From: Cinclus cinclus
Taxonomy: Eukaryota; Chordata; Aves; Passeriformes; Cinclidae
Direction of reading: 5' to 3'
DNA: 64,000 nucleotides
Assembly: GCF_963662255.1 (NCBI RefSeq)
Contig: NW_026912212.1
Coordinates: 434,001 to 498,000, forward strand
The position numbers and the translations under genes were made by a program. The stretch's first letter is position 1; each line of letters opens with the position of its first letter. The notes under the pieces are model-generated. The model was given only the letters and a program-made list of their open reading frames with translations, had not been told where the DNA came from and searched no databases. Positions 58,094-64,000 of the stretch are shown here, one piece after another.

Positions 58094-58905
58094 GCCAAGA
58101 CAGATTGGACCGTGACATCCGAGCCCAGAGGCCTCAAAGTGCGAATTCGGAGGACTTGCTGTGGATACCAGATCAATTCTTCTCAAAGGCCTCCCAGTCA
58201 GGACTGAAAATCACCTGTCCTGAACCTGGGTGTGATTGTAGCCCGTTCATCAAGAAAAGGTGTCCGAGTTGTGGTGGAGTCATTCCTATGGTGGGTACCT
58301 CCCATTCGCATCACGTATCCAATGTAGAAGAAATGAATAGAAGGAAACTATTAAGGTACTTAATACCCTATCAGCACAAGGAGAAATCGAAATTAATGAT
58401 CACAATTGGTGGGAGTTATTTGAGAATGGGACAAGCAAACAAAAAAAAAACCAAAACAAAAAACAAAAGCCAAAGCAAAGGCTTTGGCAAAAGAGTGCCA
58501 GAAAGGGTTGTGTATACCGTGCTCTTACTGCTGTACCTGGTCCTGGGGATAAAGCTAAAAGCTGGAACAAAAGTAAGAAACAACACCAGAAGAAAAGGAC
58601 AAAGTGGGACACCCCAGGACATAGTCCCTGCTGCCGAGAAGGAGAAGATGAAACAAACCTCGGCTACTGGCAGCAACCCCGTAGGCCTTGAGGGAGGCAG
58701 AGGGATGAACATAGTCCTGAGAGTCATCCTATTGCTCATTATGATAAAAGGAAACAGAGCTGACGCTTGTTCCAAGCCTTACCAGACAATCTGGTACAGT
58801 GGACACACGGTATCCACCCTTGCCTTCCACACACATATCTATTCGGCCTGCTATAATAAGCACAACTTAGAAACTTGCACTACTATGGGAAAAGTTACTG
58901 GGTAG
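58094..58905 (+). pseudogene. Old ERV env leader and SU start, right copy
   Basis: One open frame (58075-58905) joins a Cys-containing leader, a Lys/Gln-rich A-tract-encoded stretch and a signal-like MNIVLRVILLLIM beginning at 58705, ending at TAG 58903-58905 shortly after the SU start. A 10-base deletion near 58268 relative to the left copy changes the frame upstream. No transmembrane subunit remains. Confidence 0.65.
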
Positions 58906-59033
58906 CCACCAATTTAGAAAAAAGGGTGGGCTCCATCAGCATACCAAAGTTTCCCAGTAGGAGAAGCGCACCTCTGCTTCACAAAAGAAGCAATGTGGGA
59001 TGTTCAGATCAGGGAGGAGTGTAAGATCACTAC

Positions 59034-62000
59034 AAATTCAGAGACCATCTCACGCCCTTCCTTGCCCTCAGTTTATTGCTGCCCTTGACATCGCATGCAA
59101 TGGGAGAGCCCTTGGGTCACCCCAGCCAAGCTGTCCCCTCCCTGTGCCCTAAGGAACACTTGCCCATCCCCAGCCCATTGGTTGGGGGTTGCAGAGACAG
59201 CCTGGGCAGAAGTCAGGGCAGGGTGGGCAGTGGCAGGGCAGAGCCAGGGGGGCAGCGAGATGGGAGTGTGCAGCCTGCAGGGGCACAGCAGCAGCTGTGG
59301 GACAGTGCAGGACAAGCTGTGCTGCACATGGCCAAGGGCCCTGGCAGGGCTGGCAGTGCCCAGGAGAAGCCAAGTCTTGGTGCCCTGGGGCACAGCAGCG
59401 TCTGTGCCACCAAGGGCTGGGAGGAGACACCTTGTCCTGAGCCACTGGGGCCTCCTGGCACAGCCCCAGCAAGGCTGGGCACTGTCACCCCCTTGTCCTG
59501 CCCTCAGCATCCTCCCCTGCCCCACACCCCGGTGGCCTCAGGGATCTGCTGGCATGAGTCCCTGGGGAGCCTTGGTCAGGAATGGCCCTGGGGGGCTCCT
59601 GAATGCTTCCAGGGACTGCAGGTTTTTCAAAGGACCTTGGCCTTTGCTCTTGCCTTGGAGTCTCTGAGAGCTTCCTACAATCCTGGTCTTCAATTATTTG
59701 CTCTAATGAGTCCCTTGAGATTCTTAGTCATTACCAACACTCAGTGGGGCTCATTAATGCTTCAGGGTACTTCAGATTTTTCAAGTACTAGGTGTTTCCC
59801 TTTTGATACCGACTCCAGGAGAGGTTTGTGCAATCTTGACCTCCAATTATCTACTTTAAGGAGTCCCTTGATTGCTCTGTTTTAGACACTGGGGGGGGAG
59901 GGGGGGGGCCTCATTAATGCTTTGAGATAACCAAGGTATTTTAAGGTACTTTGCATTTTCCTTCCCACACTGAGTCTCTGTGAGGATTTTGTGCAATCCT
60001 GGTCTCCAATTCCCTCCTGCAAGGAGCCCATGAGCAGCCTGTGCTGCAGCTGGACCTCAGTGGGACCCATTAATGCCTCCAGACCCTTTGCATTCTCTTT
60101 CTGACTTGGACTCCTGGAGAGGTTTCTGCAGTCTCCTCTCAGGCCCTGAGATTGTAGCATTGTGTGATGGATATTGCTCCAGGGTCTCTCCTAAGGAGGT
60201 CTGGCCTGCTCAGAGAAGCTGTGCCTTGAGGTTTGACCCGGTATGGACAACCTTGCTGCACATTCCCCAACCGCATCCTGTCTGTCCTGACTCAGCTGAC
60301 ACCCCTGCTTTGCTTGGAGAACTGGCTGCACACACCCTAAGAAGGGTTTTCCTATTTTTTTTTTTTTTTTTTTACACCAACCTACAACGGTTTTGATTGC
60401 TCCAAAAAACGAAAAGTTCCCCACTGAAAACAGACACCCTCCTCAAGTGTGTGCCAAGCCCCAGGCAGCACCAAGACCATTCCAGAGCTGCCCTGCCCAG
60501 CTGTGAGGGTGGATTAGCATCCCAAGGTGCCCTGGGCCATTGCAAGGGACTGTTGCCAGGGACACTGCACTGACCCCCACTAGTGGGTTTGGGTGCCAGG
60601 GCAACCCTCATCAGTTCAAGTTGCCTTGGAAACCACCCCAAGGAGCCATTTGTGCAGTCAGGTTCCATGGGCACTTGCATGCAGACCTGTTGGGTCCTCA
60701 GCTGCCATGGCAAGCCTGAGGACAAAGCGGTGCCGGGGCTGGTCCAGCTTCAGCTGCACTGACACTCATTGATGCAGTCAGGTGCCATGGCAACAGCCAC
60801 AGAGACCCCTTCCTCAGTTTGGTGCCACGGCAGCCAACGCCTGGAGCCATTGTGATGGCTGCTTGTCATGGAAACCTGCCCTGGGCCCCTTGCTCAGGGC
60901 TGCTGTCACTGCCCAGAGCCAGAGGGGATCCCTCGCTGGGGGCTTGTGCCATGGCCACCTGCCCTGTGCCGTGCTGGCTGGGCAGGCGCAGCGGGACCAG
61001 CAGCAAACCCCAGGGCCAGGGCCAAAGGCCAGCTCAGCCAGACAGAAAGGTCAGCTGGGCACTGTTTCCATGGCAAGCCTCACTGGGACAGGACACCTGG
61101 GTCACCTGGCATGGCACTTGCCATGGAAACCCCTTGTAGGGCCTGATGCCACGGACGCTGGCACCGAGACACTGCTGGGGTCGGGTGCTGAGCACAGGCT
61201 CCATCACACACAGATGGTTTTGCTCTTGCTGAGCTTGCACAGAGCCAAGGCCTTTCCTGCCCCTCGTCCAGCCACGCTGGGGAGGGGCTGGGGGTGCAGG
61301 GGAGCTTGGGAGGGGACACAGCCAGGACAGGTGACCCCAACTGACCCGGGGGAGATCCCGGACCATGGGACATCATGCTCAGCGTATAAAGTGGGGGGAA
61401 GAAGGCAGAAACCAGGGGACATTTGCAGTGGTGGCGTTTGTCTTCCCAGGTAACTCCTAGGCACGATGGGACTCAGTTTCACCAGTGGCCAGGGTCAGCA
61501 CCAAAGACACAGACACCAGCTGAAGGAATTGCGTAATTTATATAACGCAAAACTGCAAAGAATCACAACAGGAGAAGCTCAGCAATGCACCCAGACATCA
61601 CTCCCAAGAAGTGCCCGCAGTGATTAAGATCCATCAGCAGTTCCCCCCAGACTTTACCATCACCCAGATGCACACATCAGCTGGGGGAAGCTGTCACAGC
61701 CAAGGACTGCAGAGCCACTCCCGGACACTGGGAATTCCTGCAGGTGCCTCCAGCCACAGCTGAGGCTTCCAGCCCTGCTGAGAGAGGGCCCAGCTCTGAT
61801 GGTGTTGAACAGAGAATCTGACAGCACTCCTAGTGCAGGAACATGGGTTTAAGTCTCCTGTTTGGTACCTCCCAATGCCTGGCCAGGGCTCAAGGAGGAA
61901 CCAAGGGAGTTCACTTGGACCAAACACCCCCAAACAAGGCTAGATGGGACCTTGTTGGATTTCTAAATGCTGAAAGGTAAATCATTCTTTCACCAATACA

Positions 62001-64000
62001 CAGATACAGAGATGGTATTGCCAAAAATGCCTCAATGATGAGCAGGTAAAAATATAACATTTGCTTGGAAGGTGCATCTAGAGGTCAGCTTTGGCTCAGG
62101 GCCTGATGTTCAGGCCTTGGTACTTCAACCAGTGCTTTGACCAAAGCATGAACTACAACCTCCATAACAATTCCTTCAATAATGGAGTCTTAGATTTAGG
62201 TATGAGGCATAAAGGCATCACCTCTTGTTCTTCAATTAAGCATTAATTGAAGAACAGTTCATTACTCAGAGCTGTAATTTGCAACTCTTTTAAAACATGC
62301 CTAATTAGTTGCTCTTCTCTGTTGTTTCTCAAATCCCCACTTTCTCTTGAGACTGTGTCTCTCTTGAGACAAGTCTCAGTGCTCCATTTCCCAGCACAAA
62401 GTGTCACAACAACTCTAACATGGAATCATTACACACCAAGGGCTCACACTGCAATGTTTGCAGTGACTGCCACAAATGCATTTCACAGCAGCCTCCAATT
62501 TGGCAGGCATGAAGGCAATCTCAGCAAGAAGAATTTTCTTCTTTCTGCCACTCTTCTACTGCTCTTCCTATTGAGGTGATTCCTGATGGCTGCACTTCAG
62601 ACTCATCACTGATAGAAGTGCAACATTCCTGTCCTGTCATAGCCCAGGCTCCTCCTTGCCCAGCAAGCAGATGATCCAAGGCCATGAGGTTCTGTAGAGC
62701 CCCATTTGTGTTTGTTGGAGCTCACAGGATGTGCTACTGGATATTTGCACAGTATCCTTTTCTACTTCTTCAAATAATCCATGTAGCTCATTAATGTGAA
62801 CTCCATAGGACGAGGCAGTGCTCATGGGGCACAGGGTGAACCAGAGTCTTTGGCTTTCTGAGACCAAAGGCACTCTGTGGGGGGAAATGTTCTCTCGGCC
62901 CAAACTCTTCCTTCTGCTTGTTGCTGAAGTACCCCCAAGGGAGGCATCAACACTGCCTGAAAAACAGGACCCAAACACATTGAGGGAAGCCTTTACAGGC
63001 ATTGTCTCTGCACATCCAGCAGGTCCCATTCCCAGTACCAAAGGTCTGATTTCCCATTTCCCACTGTGGGCTGCTGATGCATCCAGGGCTCCTCCCTGTG
63101 CTCCTCTTGTGTCCCCCGTGCCTTTGGGCCACAGCAGTTTCACAGTGGCCCTGCAGCTGGCAGTGCTCTAACACTGACCCTGACCAGCTCCAGCACCCCA
63201 AGTTCTATGGACATTGGGAGTGATGGCAAAGCACAGAAATCCTTTCACACTGGGGCCTCTAACTCCAACAGGGTTCAGTTTCTACTGAAGGGAAATCTTA
63301 GTGAACCCTGTGAAGCTGATCATTGTATTCCTTTTTTGCACAGCACAGTTTTCTTTAACTGTCCCTGCACTGACTCTGTTAGGAGTCAGAGCCCATGGAC
63401 AGAGCTCTGGCCACCCCACAGGGTGGGCCCTCCAAGGGACCCCCATTCCTCCCAACATTAGTTGAGGACATACCCAGCAATTACTTACATAGAGTATTTT
63501 GGCTACTAAGATCTTTACATTTTCAGAACAATTTCAGGACTAATCCCTGATGAAACTCTACAGGTGTTTCTGGCAAACAAAGATTCTGGCTGACTCTCAA
63601 GACACAACTTACAGACATAAGCACTACTTTAGTGACAAGGTGACTCATTCTTTTTCCTCAGTCTCATCCGGGTTAGGAACAGTAATTCCACTGTCCATGC
63701 AGCTGGTGCCCATTTAATTCCAGAATAATGTCCCGAGGGACCTTTGCTGTTCAGCTTTCCCGCGCTGTCTGCGGGTAACAAGGCTTGCTGGGGTCCTTTC
63801 CCCTTTGGCTGGAGAGGTGCCGGGTCCCAGGCCCTGAGGGACCCCCAGGCTCCTGGCTGGAATTCGTCTGGAAGTGCCTCAGTGTCACATCAGCCTTCAC
63901 ATGGAGCCCCGTGGATCAGAGCATTTCCCAAACGGGACCCTTGGGGCAAACACGCAGATGTGGTCTGGCACGATCTCTAAAACAATATCCCAAAACATCC
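59034..64000 (-). repeat. Segment A, copy A4 (inverted, cut by window end)
   Basis: Reverse complement of about A1 5190-10129 (sum of coordinates about 69163 to 69173). Holds the tandem array (59548-60233), a long T-tract (about 60356-60373, longer than in the other copies), X-box cluster (60550-61131), DR-b (61482-62131) and hairpin (about 62225-62257). No gene recognised. Confidence 0.93.
60550..61131. promoter_or_regulatory. X-box/RFX-like cluster, A4
   Basis: Mirror copy of 8042-8623, motif order kept. Confidence 0.5.

Larger units (their letters stand above)
54009..59033 (+). mobile_element. Old class I ERV, right copy (no provirus insertion)
   Basis: Reverse-complement twin of the left element, 5 kb, lacking the 8.6 kb provirus but keeping the solo LTR. 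Order: LTR, Phe primer site, leader, gag relic, pol relic, solo LTR inside integrase, integrase end, env start. Ends at 59033 against A4, without a 3' LTR. The empty target of the left provirus lies at 56614-56618. Confidence 0.92.

Noticed and set aside
1..64000. CRISPR arrays, tRNA or rRNA genes, bacterial-type features
   Set aside because: No regularly spaced short identical repeats with unique spacers and no recognisable structural RNA gene were seen; the window is vertebrate nuclear DNA.

Overview
The window is vertebrate nuclear DNA and almost certainly from a songbird. Three things point there: an intact multi-exon PIM-family kinase of the kind amplified in passerines, olfactory-receptor sequences of the avian OR14-like (gamma-c) type, and class I (gammaretrovirus-like) endogenous retroviruses. 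There is no operon-like gene packing. Most open frames are shadows in GC-rich non-coding DNA.

Layout. The window is a nested set of inverted repeats. Segment A (about 10 kb) occurs four times: A1 + (1-10129), A2 - (27690-37815), A3 + (42163-50060) and A4 - (59034-64000, cut by the window end). Between A1 and A2 lie an endogenous retrovirus on the minus strand (10130-23740) and segment C1 (23741-27689) with a broken olfactory receptor gene. Between A3 and A4 lie the mirror copies: C2 (50061-54008) and the same retrovirus on the plus strand (54009-59033). The two halves, each A-ERV-C-A, face each other across a 4.3 kb spacer (37816-42162) that holds the only intact host gene seen, a PIM1-like serine/threonine kinase on the minus strand.

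Mobile elements. The old retrovirus (degenerate tRNA-Phe primer site, one recognisable LTR, broken gag, pol and env, 3' end lost at the A junction) is present in both halves. A solo LTR of a second family is inserted in it at the same site in both halves, with a 5 bp target duplication. Only the left half also carries a full provirus of that second family (12564-21127): LTRs of 498 bp that look identical, a tRNA-His primer site, an open gag, a UAG gag-pol junction of the readthrough type, pol with three internal stops, and a shortened, broken env. The right half keeps the uninterrupted target site, so the order of events can be read: solo LTR first, duplication of the arm next, provirus last (or provirus loss/allelic difference).

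Host content. Segment A has no convincing complete gene. It holds a decayed PIM exon 3, two copies of a 0.65-0.7 kb direct repeat, a cluster of eleven X-box (RFX-like) palindromes, a tandem array of about 150 bp period, and several microsatellites. Segment C holds an OR14-like pseudogene with the same two nonsense codons in both copies. Single-base differences among the four A copies support conflicting pairings, which suggests ongoing gene conversion. All coordinates of decayed or repeat boundaries are by eye and approximate to a few bases.
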